7,043 nucleotides of DNA. Source: an uncultured Collinsella sp. (lineage in GTDB: Bacteria > Actinomycetota > Coriobacteriia > Coriobacteriales > Coriobacteriaceae). The stretch's first letter is position 1. Each line of letters begins with the position of its first letter. The notes beneath the pieces are model-generated. The model made no database searches and was not told where the DNA came from. It saw only the letters and a program-made list of their open reading frames with translations. The stretch is from positions 1-7,043 of the forward strand of contig URGY01000087.1 of assembly GCA_900547505.1 (NCBI GenBank), read 5' to 3'. Positions 1 through 6,568 of this stretch are shown here, in pieces. The position numbers and the translations under genes are program-made.

Positions 1-5
1 GCGTA

Positions 6-39
6 GTCTCGTGGGCTCGGAGATGTGTATAAGAGACAG
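6..39 (+). other. Nextera Read 2 adapter with mosaic end (artefact)
   Basis: This stretch is synthetic library sequence, not genome. Positions 6-20 match the Nextera i7-side adapter and 21-39 are the 19-bp Tn5 mosaic end AGATGTGTATAAGAGACAG. The five bases before it, GCGTA, sit where the end of the i7 index should be. From memory they fit the tail of index N721 (GCAGCGTA in adapter orientation). Genomic sequence therefore begins at about position 40. Confidence 0.97.
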
Positions 40-92
40 AAATAACGTGGTTGTGAATCAACCGCTATCTGTTATCCGCCCAAGCATGGTCG

Positions 93-191
93 GGTTTTCC
101 AAGCGCCGCAGATTGCCGTGAAAGAGGAGCGACGCGTACTTTGGTACGCGAGCGACGGTTTGAACGGCAAGGTGCGGTGCTTGGGAAAGCC
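93..191. repeat. Long imperfect hairpin just downstream of guaB
   Basis: Nearly 100 bp next to the guaB stop codon can fold on itself. Positions 93-98 pair with 186-191, then, after a one-base bulge at 185, 99-110 pair with 173-184. After a 2x2 internal loop, 113-119 pair with 164-170. The apical part holds a separate perfect 7-bp hairpin (133-139 with 144-150, loop TTTG). Two of the pairs, 95/189 and 105/178, are G-T wobbles when read on the plus strand and A-C mismatches on the minus strand. There is no T-run after the stem in either direction, so it is not a classic intrinsic terminator. It may be a palindromic repeat element, a structured RNA or a 3'-end stabiliser of guaB mRNA. The rest of the 40-193 gap shows nothing I recognise. 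Confidence 0.55.
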
Positions 192-193
192 GC

Positions 194-1705
194 TTATCGA
201 TAGGAAACGCTCTGCTGGGAGTCCTTCACGACTACGTCGTGGGCGCCGCCTTCGACGATCGAGGTCGAGCTTACCAGGGTCAGGCGTGCCTTTTCCTGGA
301 GCTCGGGGATCGAGAGGGCGCCGCAGTTGCACATCGTGGACTTGACCTTATAGAGCGTGCCGCCCACGCCGTCCTTGAGGGAACCGGCGTAGGGAACGTA
401 GGAGTCGACGCCCTCTACGAAGCTGAGCTTCGCGGCGCCACCCAGATCGTAGCGCTGCCAGTTGCGGGCACGCGCAGAACCCTCGCCCCAGTACTCCTTC
501 ATATACTGGCCATTGACGTTGACGCGCTCGGTCGGGCTCTCGTCAAAGCGGGCGAAGTAACGACCCAGCATCATAAAGTCTGCACCCATGGCAAGGGCGA
601 GTGTCATGTGGTAGTCATAGACGATACCGCCGTCGGAGCACACGGGCACATAGACGCCGGTCTCCTCGTAGTACTCGTCGCGAGCGCGGCAGACATCGAT
701 CAGCGCGGTGGCCTGGCCACGGCCGATGCCCTTGGTCTCGCGGGTGATGCAGATGGAACCGCCGCCGATACCGACCTTGATGAAGTCGGCACCGCAGTCG
801 GCCAGGAAGCGGAAACCCTCGGCGTCGACAACGTTACCGGCACCGACCTTGACGTCCTCGCCGTAGTTGGCGCGGATCCACTCGATAGTGCGCTTCTGCC
901 ACTCGCTGAAGCCCTCGGAGGAGTCGATGCACAGAACGTCGGCACCGGCCTCGATGAGCAGCGGCACGCGCTCGGCATAGTCGCGGGTGTTGATACCGGC
1001 GCCGACCATGTAGCGCTTGTCGCCGTCAAGCAGCTCGTTGGGGTTGGTCTTGTGGCTATCGTAGTCCTTGCGGAAAACGATGCCCATAAGGTGATCGTTA
1101 TCGTCGACGATGGGCAGGGCGTTGAGCTTGTTGTCCCAGATGACGTCGTTAGCGACCTTGAGGCTGATGTTCTTGTCGCCCACGATGAGCTGCTCACGCG
1201 GGGTCATGAACTCGGAGACCTTCGTCTGGTGGTCATCGCGGCTGGGGCGATAGTCACGGCTGGTGACGATGCCCAGGAGCTTACCCTTGGGAGTGCCGTC
1301 GTCGGTGACCGGCATGGTGGAGTGACCGGTCTTCTCCTTGAGCTCGATGACCTGCTCCATAGTCATGTCGGGGGTCAGCGTGGAATCGGACTGAACGAAG
1401 CCGGCCTTGTGATCCTTGACGGCCTTGACCATGGCGGCCTCGGACTCGGCGCTCTGGGAACCGTAAATGAAGGACAGGCCACCCTCGGTAGCGAGCGCGA
1501 CACCCATATCGACGCCCGAGACGGACTGCATGATGGCGGAAACCATGGGGATGTTCAGGGTGATTGCCGGCTTCTCACCGCGCTTAAAGCGGGTTAGCGG
1601 CGTCTTAAGAGAGACGTTGTTGGGGATGCACTGCGAGGACGAGTAACCAGGGACCAGCAGATACTCCGAAAACGTGTGGGACTCACCGGGAAAGAACGTA
1701 GCCAT
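194..1705 (-). CDS. guaB: IMP dehydrogenase, Tritrichomonas foetus-like type
   Basis: The enzyme oxidises IMP to XMP with NAD+, the committed step of guanine nucleotide synthesis in the cytosol. The protein has 503 residues, a normal length. A TIM-barrel catalytic domain is interrupted by a CBS-domain pair at roughly 100-220. The active-site loop [20 protein letters not shown] is at 312-331, with the catalytic cysteine at C319. D261 (in CIDSSEGF) and D358 (in CSDGG) are the expected substrate-binding aspartates, and R418-Y419 (in NWQRYD) is the flap pair that activates water. The loop differs from the usual bacterial form (GPGSICTTR...) and matches, as I recall it, the well-studied T. foetus enzyme, which is also 503 residues and uses the same numbers C319, R418 and Y419. 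The ATG start is preceded by AAGGAG four bases upstream, and the stop is TAA. The gene stands alone and is divergent from the ModE-like gene. The identification is secure; the subtype is from memory. Confidence 0.97.
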   Translation of the reverse strand: MATFFPGESHTFSEYLLVPGYSSSQCIPNNVSLKTPLTRFKRGEKPAITLNIPMVSAIMQSVSGVDMGVALATEGGLSFIYGSQSAESEAAMVKAVKDHKAGFVQSDSTLTPDMTMEQVIELKEKTGHSTMPVTDDGTPKGKLLGIVTSRDYRPSRDDHQTKVSEFMTPREQLIVGDKNISLKVANDVIWDNKLNALPIVDDNDHLMGIVFRKDYDSHKTNPNELLDGDKRYMVGAGINTRDYAERVPLLIEAGADVLCIDSSEGFSEWQKRTIEWIRANYGEDVKVGAGNVVDAEGFRFLADCGADFIKVGIGGGSICITRETKGIGRGQATALIDVCRARDEYYEETGVYVPVCSDGGIVYDYHMTLALAMGADFMMLGRYFARFDESPTERVNVNGQYMKEYWGEGSARARNWQRYDLGGAAKLSFVEGVDSYVPYAGSLKDGVGGTLYKVKSTMCNCGALSIPELQEKARLTLVSSTSIVEGGAHDVVVKDSQQSVSYR

Positions 1706-1889
1706 GTTTCTCCTTTTTCCATGCGACCGGTCGGCTGCAGGCCTCGTAGGACCCAGCCCAACCTTGGGCGCCCAATACTGGGGAAGTATCTTAACGCACT
1801 TTGACTGCTACAATGCATGTTTTAAGAAGAGCACACGAGGGTTTGACGCAGGCTTTGCGTTTGCCCAGCAAACACTTTAGCGGGGAGAC
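1706..1889. promoter_or_regulatory. Divergent promoter region between guaB and the ModE-like gene
   Basis: This 184-bp gap must hold the promoters of both divergent genes. For guaB, the minus strand offers a weak -35 TTGTAG (complement of 1808-1813) and a -10 GATACT (complement of 1785-1790) with a 17-bp spacer. For the plus-strand gene, TTGACT at 1801-1806 is a fair -35, but the matching -10 around 1823-1828 (TAAGAA) is poor. A second TTGACG at 1843-1848 has no convincing -10. Palindromes lie in the probable guaB leader: GCCCAACCTTGGGC (1756-1769), CCCAATACTGGG (1771-1782) and CGACCGGTCG (1724-1733). The promoter assignments are tentative; the palindromes can be read directly. Confidence 0.35.
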
Positions 1890-2243
1890 GTGGAGCACAT
1901 GGAGTACAAGACGACGGCAAAGTTGGTCATTCAAGCGTGCAACAAGGATCTGCCGGGCGTGTTCGGCCACGGCTGCGTTTTGCTGCTGCAGGGTATTGCC
2001 CGCGAGCACTCGCTCAACCGCGCCGCCAAGAGCATGGGCATGGCGTATTCCAAGGCATGGCGCATTGTGAACGAAGCCGAAGGCCAGCTGGGCTGCAAGC
2101 TCATCGAGCGCGACGGCGCCCGCGGATCCACCCTCACCCCCGCCGGAGAGCGAGCCATAGCGGTCTACGAGGAGCTGCAGACCGACATCAACCAAGTAAT
2201 TGCCGCAAAGGCCAACGACCTCATCGCCAGCATAAAAGAATAG
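1890..2243 (+). CDS. ModE-like stand-alone winged-helix transcriptional regulator
   Basis: This is a small DNA-binding protein of up to 117 residues resembling the N-terminal domain of the molybdate regulator ModE (LysR-type winged helix). The helix-turn-helix spans about residues 41-62 (SLNRAAKSMGMAYSKAWRIV), followed by the wing motif with LIERD and TLTPAGE (71-87) and a C-terminal helix for dimerisation. The molybdate-binding (TOBE/MOP) half of full ModE, which is about 260 residues in E. coli, is absent, so a molybdate response cannot be assumed. The start is uncertain. GTG at 1890 lies only two bases after GGGGAG (1882-1887), whereas ATG at 1899 lies eleven bases after it and has a closer GGAG at 1892-1895. 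The ATG would give 114 residues and is at least as likely. The gene is divergent from guaB and not in an operon. The target is unknown; no molybdenum genes are in view. Confidence 0.85.
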   Translation: MEHMEYKTTAKLVIQACNKDLPGVFGHGCVLLLQGIAREHSLNRAAKSMGMAYSKAWRIVNEAEGQLGCKLIERDGARGSTLTPAGERAIAVYEELQTDINQVIAAKANDLIASIKE

Positions 2244-2283
2244 CCAATTTAGGACGGGGCCTTATAGCCACACAACCCCTTCT

Positions 2284-2358
2284 CATAAGTTGCGGTGAAA
2301 TAGGGACTGTTTATGCGATTAAAGCCGTAAATCAATCCATATTTCACCGCAACTTATG
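2284..2358. repeat. Inverted repeat with perfect 19-bp arms in convergent intergenic region
   Basis: The left arm CATAAGTTGCGGTGAAATA (2284-2302) is the exact reverse complement of 2340-2358. The 37-base loop contains a second imperfect stem (2309-2315 with 2326-2332). The repeat fills most of the 2244-2376 gap between the plus-strand regulator and the minus-strand PLP-fold gene, whose 3' ends face each other. It could serve both as a terminator, but no T-run follows the stem on either strand. A dispersed palindromic (REP or MITE-like) element is an equally good reading. The structure itself is certain; the role is inferred. Confidence 0.8.
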
Positions 2359-2376
2359 TAGTCGAGGATGATTTAG

Positions 2377-3387
2377 CTAGTTGCGGAGGGCATTATCTAG
2401 GGTGGCGGCCACGATCAAGGGGTCGTCGGTGCCGGCGAAGAGGCGGAGGGTGCTACCCTGCTCGCCGCGTGGGGCCGAAAGACGCGTCGTTACGCCGCCG
2501 GCCGGCGATGTGCGGAACTCCCCCGGCAAAGCGTCGAAAAGATCACCTGCGCTACGCTCGATAAGGTCGAATTCAACTGCCGGGCCAAAGCCGTGCTCGA
2601 GGATTCCCGTTGCAACCGCATGGTCGGGATGCGAGCTCAACCCGGGATAGCGTACGTTGCGCACCATCTCGTTGGCGGCCAAGTACTCGGACAGCGCACG
2701 TGCGCGGTCGAAGTGTGCCTGCATGCGGACATCGAGCGAGTCCAGTCCCCGCTCCAGCACACCGGCCTCGTCAGCAGGCGTATCAAGCTTGGCCAAGCCA
2801 CAGCCCTCAAGCAGGGCATGCGCGCACTCAGCCGCGGCATCCATGTGACGGCGCTTGAGCTGCGAGCGCGCCACCGATACGGCAACCAACTTTCGCGGAG
2901 CATCACCGGCGCATACACGATCGAGCGCCTCGAGCGACAGCGCAGCACCCAGCCGCAGCGGATCGCACCCAAAAGCCGACGCCACGGTGTTATCCACCAC
3001 AAGCAGTGCGCGGGCCTCACGCGCCGCGCGGCCCAGAGCGCGCAGATCGGGCACGCGCAGACCAAACCCGCCGATGGAGTTGACGAACCACCACAGGTGC
3101 GGACTCTCGGCATCAAACGAAGCATCAAAGCCCTTGGACGCGGTAGCAAACGCATCGGCAAACGGCGAGCCCACCAGCGCGACATCGCAGCCATCAAAGC
3201 CGCTCGCAAACGCATCGGCAAAGTCGTCCGCAAAGGCAACCAGACGATCGCCGGGACACACAATCCCCAGCTGCGACAGCGCTGCTGGCACATGCGAGGT
3301 CGCAAGTAACCGCGCCTCACGCGCGCCGGCCCTTGCAGCCCAAGCCTCTTCTAGCTGTTGCACGTCCACGCGGCACCGTCCCTTCAT
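2377..3387 (-). CDS. Divergent Cys/Met-metabolism PLP-fold protein, possibly inactive
   Basis: The 336-residue protein (counted from ATG at 3387) resembles the cystathionine gamma-synthase / methionine gamma-lyase family. Landmarks are LLVVDNT (128-134, the PLP-ring aspartate segment), LDSLDVRM then VRNVRYPGLSSHPDH (about 242-256), and a C-terminal STLRLFAGTDDP matching the family's lvRlsvGiEd. Several catalytic elements are altered. The first 50-60 family residues, with the Y-x-R PLP-phosphate motif of the partner subunit, are missing. The YG stacking-tyrosine motif and the EtPsNP motif are not recognisable. The Schiff-base segment SATKyxGGHsD aligns with SVARSQLKRRHMD (171-183), placing Q where the lysine belongs and K178 two residues away. 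An extra segment of about 17 residues (150-166) precedes it. The start is unsure: TTG at 3393, ATG at 3387, or GTG at 3369 behind AAGGGA. No substrate can be assigned. It could be a pseudoenzyme or a family with a shifted lysine. Confidence 0.75.
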   Translation of the reverse strand: MKGRCRVDVQQLEEAWAARAGAREARLLATSHVPAALSQLGIVCPGDRLVAFADDFADAFASGFDGCDVALVGSPFADAFATASKGFDASFDAESPHLWWFVNSIGGFGLRVPDLRALGRAAREARALLVVDNTVASAFGCDPLRLGAALSLEALDRVCAGDAPRKLVAVSVARSQLKRRHMDAAAECAHALLEGCGLAKLDTPADEAGVLERGLDSLDVRMQAHFDRARALSEYLAANEMVRNVRYPGLSSHPDHAVATGILEHGFGPAVEFDLIERSAGDLFDALPGEFRTSPAGGVTTRLSAPRGEQGSTLRLFAGTDDPLIVAATLDNALRN

Positions 3388-3391
3388 AAGC

Positions 3392-3427
3392 AAAAACCCA
3401 CGATGCGGGTGTTCCCCGCATCGTGGG
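3392..3427 (-). terminator. Intrinsic terminator downstream of scrB
   Basis: A perfect 13-bp GC-rich stem (3397-3409 paired with 3415-3427, loop 3410-3414) is followed on the minus strand by five T (complement of 3392-3396). This is a classic Rho-independent terminator about 40 bp after the scrB stop. The T-run ends five bases before the ATG of the next minus-strand gene, so the terminator also lies in that gene's leader if its promoter is upstream. Confidence 0.9.
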
Positions 3428-3465
3428 CAACGGCTGCAGTATAGCGCCGATATGCGACGAATCGC

Positions 3466-5007
3466 CTAGATGTTGAGCGTGTGATAGTTCACGCTCGCAC
3501 CCGGAGCGTGAACTATCACGCCATAGGCCTCGGGATAGATGCGCGTCGAAAACACGAGCGCGCCATCATTCACAAACACCTCGACCGACGAGACATCGCC
3601 AACAATGCGCACGTTGCGCACCTCGTCGACGGGCTCCCAGCGCACGGTACGACCGCAGCCGGCAGAAGCGCGACCTTCATCGGTATATCGCATCTCAAAG
3701 CGCGCGGGAAGCTCGCCCTCGGCGGGCACAAACACCAGTTTCAGCTCGCCATCTACGGTCGCGGCAAACGCGCCGTCGACACCGTCGACAACAACGTCAA
3801 AGCAGGTATCGCCGGCAACCTCCAACGAGCCCTCCCCCACACGCACCGAGGCATAATGGTGCTCAATCTCGCGCGCCGGCTGCTGCAGCACCACGCCGCC
3901 GGCACCGGCTGTAAGCTCACGCGGCACTGTCATGCAGTGCTGCCAGCCGCACGCCACGGTGGGATCGTTGCCATAGGTCGGCTCATCAGGCATGCCCATC
4001 CAACCGATCAGAATGTGGCGACCGTCCTCGGCCGTAAACTCCTGCGGAGCATAGAAGTCAAAACCGGCGTCCCACAGACGGAACTCGCCCAGATCATAGA
4101 CGCCGTCACTACCGGTAATGTCGCCCGTTACAGGCATGTAGCCCGCTGCATACACATTGCCGCGGTCCCAACGGTCGCCCTCGAGCCCCTGGGGAGAGAA
4201 AGACAGAAACCTTGCCGGCACGCCGCCATCCGCCTCAAGCTCCAGATACCCCGGGCACTCCCACATAAAGCCAAAACGCTCGGGCGTAGACACGCGGCTC
4301 TCGAGCTCCCAACTCAGCATATCGGCCGAGCCATACACCAGGATCTCGCCCACATCGCGACCGGCGCCCTCGCCGTGCATGGCGCAAAATCGACTATCAA
4401 CATGCGGCCCATCCACGCGACGACGCGCGCCCAGCACCATGTGGTAACGCCCATTATCATCGCGCCACACCTTGGGATCGCGCACATGGCAGGTCAAATC
4501 CTCGGGATAATCCTCGGACGCCAGCACCACGCGCTTTTGGCTGAACTCCCGACCGGCAAGGCCATCAACGCTCTCGACATAAACAGTATCGGCGCGGCGG
4601 CCGGTATTGACGTAGTCGTACGTGCCGTCTGCATCGGAGAGTTTAACGTTGCCTGTGTACAGTACGCGAATGCGGCCGTCCTCGGCAAGCGCGGAGCCCG
4701 AATACACGCCATGGCAATCGAACGGCTCGTCGGGCAGCAGCGGGGCGCCAACGTAGTCCCACGTCATAAGATCGCGGCTTGTGGCATGGCCCCACATCTT
4801 GACGCCACCCTCGACATCAAACGGCGCATACTGAAAATAGGCATGGAACACGCCGCCCGCTTGGCAAAGACCATTGGGGTCGTTGAGCCAGCCCGCCGGC
4901 GGCATAATATGGAAGCGCTGGCCATATGCGCCATGACCGCACTCAGAGGCGGCGGTGTCAACAGCGGCAACCAGCTTTGCAAGGTCGCGGCCAAGTGCAT
5001 TAGACAT
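3466..5007 (-). CDS. scrB: Sucrose-6-phosphate hydrolase (GH32 invertase)
   Basis: The enzyme hydrolyses sucrose 6-phosphate, delivered by the adjacent PTS transporter, to glucose 6-phosphate and fructose in the cytosol. The 513-residue protein has the GH32 five-bladed propeller at roughly 30-340 and a C-terminal beta-sandwich at roughly 375-513. The catalytic residues are visible: nucleophile D43 in GWLNDPNG (39-46), transition-state stabiliser D177 in RDP (176-178) and acid/base E250 in WECPG (249-253). Supporting motifs are MWGHATSRDL (71-80), SGSA (103-106) and VEVFVNDGALVFSTRIYP (475-492). No signal peptide is seen, which fits an intracellular enzyme. The ATG is preceded by AGGA seven bases upstream, and the stop is TAG. 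It follows scrA after 106 bp and is probably cotranscribed with it. A perfect inverted repeat lies in its last codons and a terminator follows. Phospho-sucrose as substrate is inferred from the PTS neighbour. Confidence 0.95.
   Translation of the reverse strand: MSNALGRDLAKLVAAVDTAASECGHGAYGQRFHIMPPAGWLNDPNGLCQAGGVFHAYFQYAPFDVEGGVKMWGHATSRDLMTWDYVGAPLLPDEPFDCHGVYSGSALAEDGRIRVLYTGNVKLSDADGTYDYVNTGRRADTVYVESVDGLAGREFSQKRVVLASEDYPEDLTCHVRDPKVWRDDNGRYHMVLGARRRVDGPHVDSRFCAMHGEGAGRDVGEILVYGSADMLSWELESRVSTPERFGFMWECPGYLELEADGGVPARFLSFSPQGLEGDRWDRGNVYAAGYMPVTGDITGSDGVYDLGEFRLWDAGFDFYAPQEFTAEDGRHILIGWMGMPDEPTYGNDPTVACGWQHCMTVPRELTAGAGGVVLQQPAREIEHHYASVRVGEGSLEVAGDTCFDVVVDGVDGAFAATVDGELKLVFVPAEGELPARFEMRYTDEGRASAGCGRTVRWEPVDEVRNVRIVGDVSSVEVFVNDGALVFSTRIYPEAYGVIVHAPGASVNYHTLNI
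3481..3519. repeat. Perfect 16-bp-arm inverted repeat inside the 3' end of scrB
   Basis: Positions 3481-3496 (GTGATAGTTCACGCTC) are the exact reverse complement of 3504-3519, with a seven-base loop. The arms encode part of the final beta-strands of ScrB and end four codons before its stop. In scrB mRNA this would form a stable hairpin. It has no T-run directly after it, so it may act with the terminator at 3392-3427 or protect the 3' end of the message. Confidence 0.85.
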
Positions 5008-5060
5008 ATCAAAGTCCTAACGGATCGAAAGTAACAAGGCGCCAGAGATCGACACCAGAT

Positions 5061-5095
5061 ACGGGAAACGCCCGTGAGCATACAACCCGCGGGCG
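5061..5095 (-). other. Small alternative hairpins between scrA and scrB
   Basis: The 106-bp scrA-scrB gap contains a 6-bp GC stem (5069-5074 with 5090-5095, 15-base loop), followed on the minus strand by TTT. A competing 5-bp stem (5061-5065 with 5071-5075) overlaps it, so only one can form at a time. It could lower readthrough into scrB or process the message, but both stems are short and may be chance. Confidence 0.3.
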
Positions 5096-5113
5096 CCCCT
5101 CAATCAAAAGCTC

Positions 5114-6514
5114 TTAGGCCTGCTCGGAAGCCTTGGGCTCGTCCTTGTACAGGACAAACGAGACGGCAAAGGAAACCAGCGCGGCGACCGCAAACATGAT
5201 CGCGTACTGCACGGGCTGGGCCAGGCACAGCAGGATACCGAAGATGCCGGTAACGCCGGTGCCGGAAGCAGCAAGCGAGGTGAGTGCGCAGACCAGAGCA
5301 CCGCAACCGCCGCCGATGCAGCCGGCGATGAAGGGCTTAAAGAAGCGCAGGTTCACACCAAAGATGGCAGGCTCGGTAATACCCATGAAGGCGGACAGGG
5401 CCGAAGGAAGCGCCAGGCCCTTGATCTTGGCATCGCGGGTCTTAAAGGCAACGGCGAGCGCGGCGCCACCCTGGGCGATGTTGGCGGCACTGGCGATGGG
5501 CAGCCAATAGGTCACACCGTACTGGGCAAGCTGACCCAGGTCGATGGCGGTGTACATCTGGTGGATACCGGTAACGACCGTGGGGGCATAGAACAGGCCG
5601 ACGATAAAGGAACCGATGCCGAAGGGCAGGGTCAGCAGGGACTGGATCAGACCGAGGATGGCGTTCTCGGCCCAGACAAAGATGGGGCCGACGGCAACGA
5701 GCGTCACGAGCACGGTCACGAACACCGAGACGAGCGGAGTCACAAAGAGGTCGAACATCTCGGGAACGATCTTGTGCAGGCGCTTCTCGAGGAAGGCCAG
5801 AATGGCGCAGGCGATAACGATGGGGATCACATGGCCCTGATAGCCGACCCACTCAAAGCTGTACACGCCGGGAATAACAGTAACCATGGTCTGAACGCCC
5901 TCGGAAGCAACCGTGTAGGCGCTCTGCAGCGAGGAGTTGATGAATGCACCACCGACGACAGCGCCCAGATACGGGTTGGCGCCAAAGGCCTTAGCGGCGG
6001 AGTAACCGATCAGGATCTGCAGAATGCCAAAAGACGTGCCCGAGACCAAGTCGGCGATCTTATAAATAAAGTTATTGGTGTCGAGCGCGATAAAGCCGTT
6101 GGAGGCCATGAAGTTGAGGGCGCTCATAATGCCCAGCAGCAGGCCCGAAGCCACGATGGCGGGGATGATGGGAACAAAGACGTCGCCGAGCACCTTAATG
6201 GCACGCATAAAGATGTTCTGCTGCTGAGCCGCGGCCTCCTTTACCTCGGCCTTGGTGGCAGCCTCGACGCCGCTGAGCGCGATGAACTCTTCGTAGACCT
6301 TGTTGACGGTGCCAGTGCCAAAAATAATCTGGAGCTGGCCCTGGGCCTCAAAGACGCCCTTGGCCCCATCGACATTCTCGATGGCCTCCTTGTTAACCTT
6401 GGAATTATCGGCAATCACCAGGCGTAGACGCGTGGCGCAGTGTGCGGCCGAAACAACGTTGTCGGCGCCACCGACGTTGTCGAGCACCTCTTGGGCTGAT
6501 TTGCGGTAGTCCAT
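5114..6514 (-). CDS. scrA: Sucrose-specific PTS transporter, EIIBC
   Basis: This membrane protein takes up sucrose and phosphorylates it during transport. The 466-residue product has an N-terminal EIIB domain (about 4-80) with the phosphorylated cysteine C26 in AAHCATRLRL, a linker rich in A, K, E and Q (about 85-100), and an EIIC domain (about 100-455) of many hydrophobic segments. EIIC carries TGIHQMY (315-321) and the signature GITEPAIFGVNLRF (378-391). It belongs to the glucose/sucrose PTS superfamily. Sucrose rather than trehalose is chosen because scrB and a LacI-type regulator flank it. The chain ends soon after EIIC (LYKDEPKASEQA), so there is no fused EIIA and a separate EIIA, probably of the glucose type, must supply phosphate. 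ATG at 6514 is chosen because GGAGG and AAAGGG precede it and the EIIB family starts there; an in-frame GTG at 6547 is too far upstream. The stop is TAA. Confidence 0.93.
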   Translation of the reverse strand: MDYRKSAQEVLDNVGGADNVVSAAHCATRLRLVIADNSKVNKEAIENVDGAKGVFEAQGQLQIIFGTGTVNKVYEEFIALSGVEAATKAEVKEAAAQQQNIFMRAIKVLGDVFVPIIPAIVASGLLLGIMSALNFMASNGFIALDTNNFIYKIADLVSGTSFGILQILIGYSAAKAFGANPYLGAVVGGAFINSSLQSAYTVASEGVQTMVTVIPGVYSFEWVGYQGHVIPIVIACAILAFLEKRLHKIVPEMFDLFVTPLVSVFVTVLVTLVAVGPIFVWAENAILGLIQSLLTLPFGIGSFIVGLFYAPTVVTGIHQMYTAIDLGQLAQYGVTYWLPIASAANIAQGGAALAVAFKTRDAKIKGLALPSALSAFMGITEPAIFGVNLRFFKPFIAGCIGGGCGALVCALTSLAASGTGVTGIFGILLCLAQPVQYAIMFAVAALVSFAVSFVLYKDEPKASEQA

Positions 6515-6568
6515 AACTTCCCTTTCCTCCAACGGGCGCATGTGCACCCGGCCATCTTTGACACATAC

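Noticed and set aside
239..1597. A 452-codon open frame on the plus strand opposite guaB
   Set aside because: It is fully antisense to a clear IMP dehydrogenase, its translation is low-complexity (rich in V, G, D, A) and resembles no family. Long antisense frames are expected in GC-rich DNA.
2593..3309. Plus- and minus-strand open frames of about 230 codons overlapping the PLP-fold gene
   Set aside because: They have Arg/Trp- or Ala/Arg-rich translations with no family resemblance, whereas the chosen minus frame shows conserved PLP-family landmarks.
3481..5034. A 517-codon open frame on the plus strand opposite scrB
   Set aside because: It is longer than scrB itself, but it is antisense, has no recognisable motifs and only reflects the codon bias of scrB, which has all GH32 catalytic residues.
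5561..6427. A 288-codon plus-strand open frame opposite scrA
   Set aside because: It is antisense to the PTS gene, and its charged, repetitive composition (many D, G, N, H) is the mirror of a hydrophobic transporter.
6515..6547. Upstream in-frame start of scrA at 6547 (GTG) giving an 11-residue extension
   Set aside because: The EIIB family begins near MDYRKSAQEV, and the Shine-Dalgarno sequences fit ATG at 6514.
6558..6563. A perfect TTGACA on the plus strand upstream of the operators
   Set aside because: There is no -10 hexamer at 16-18 bp and no plus-strand gene downstream; it is probably chance.
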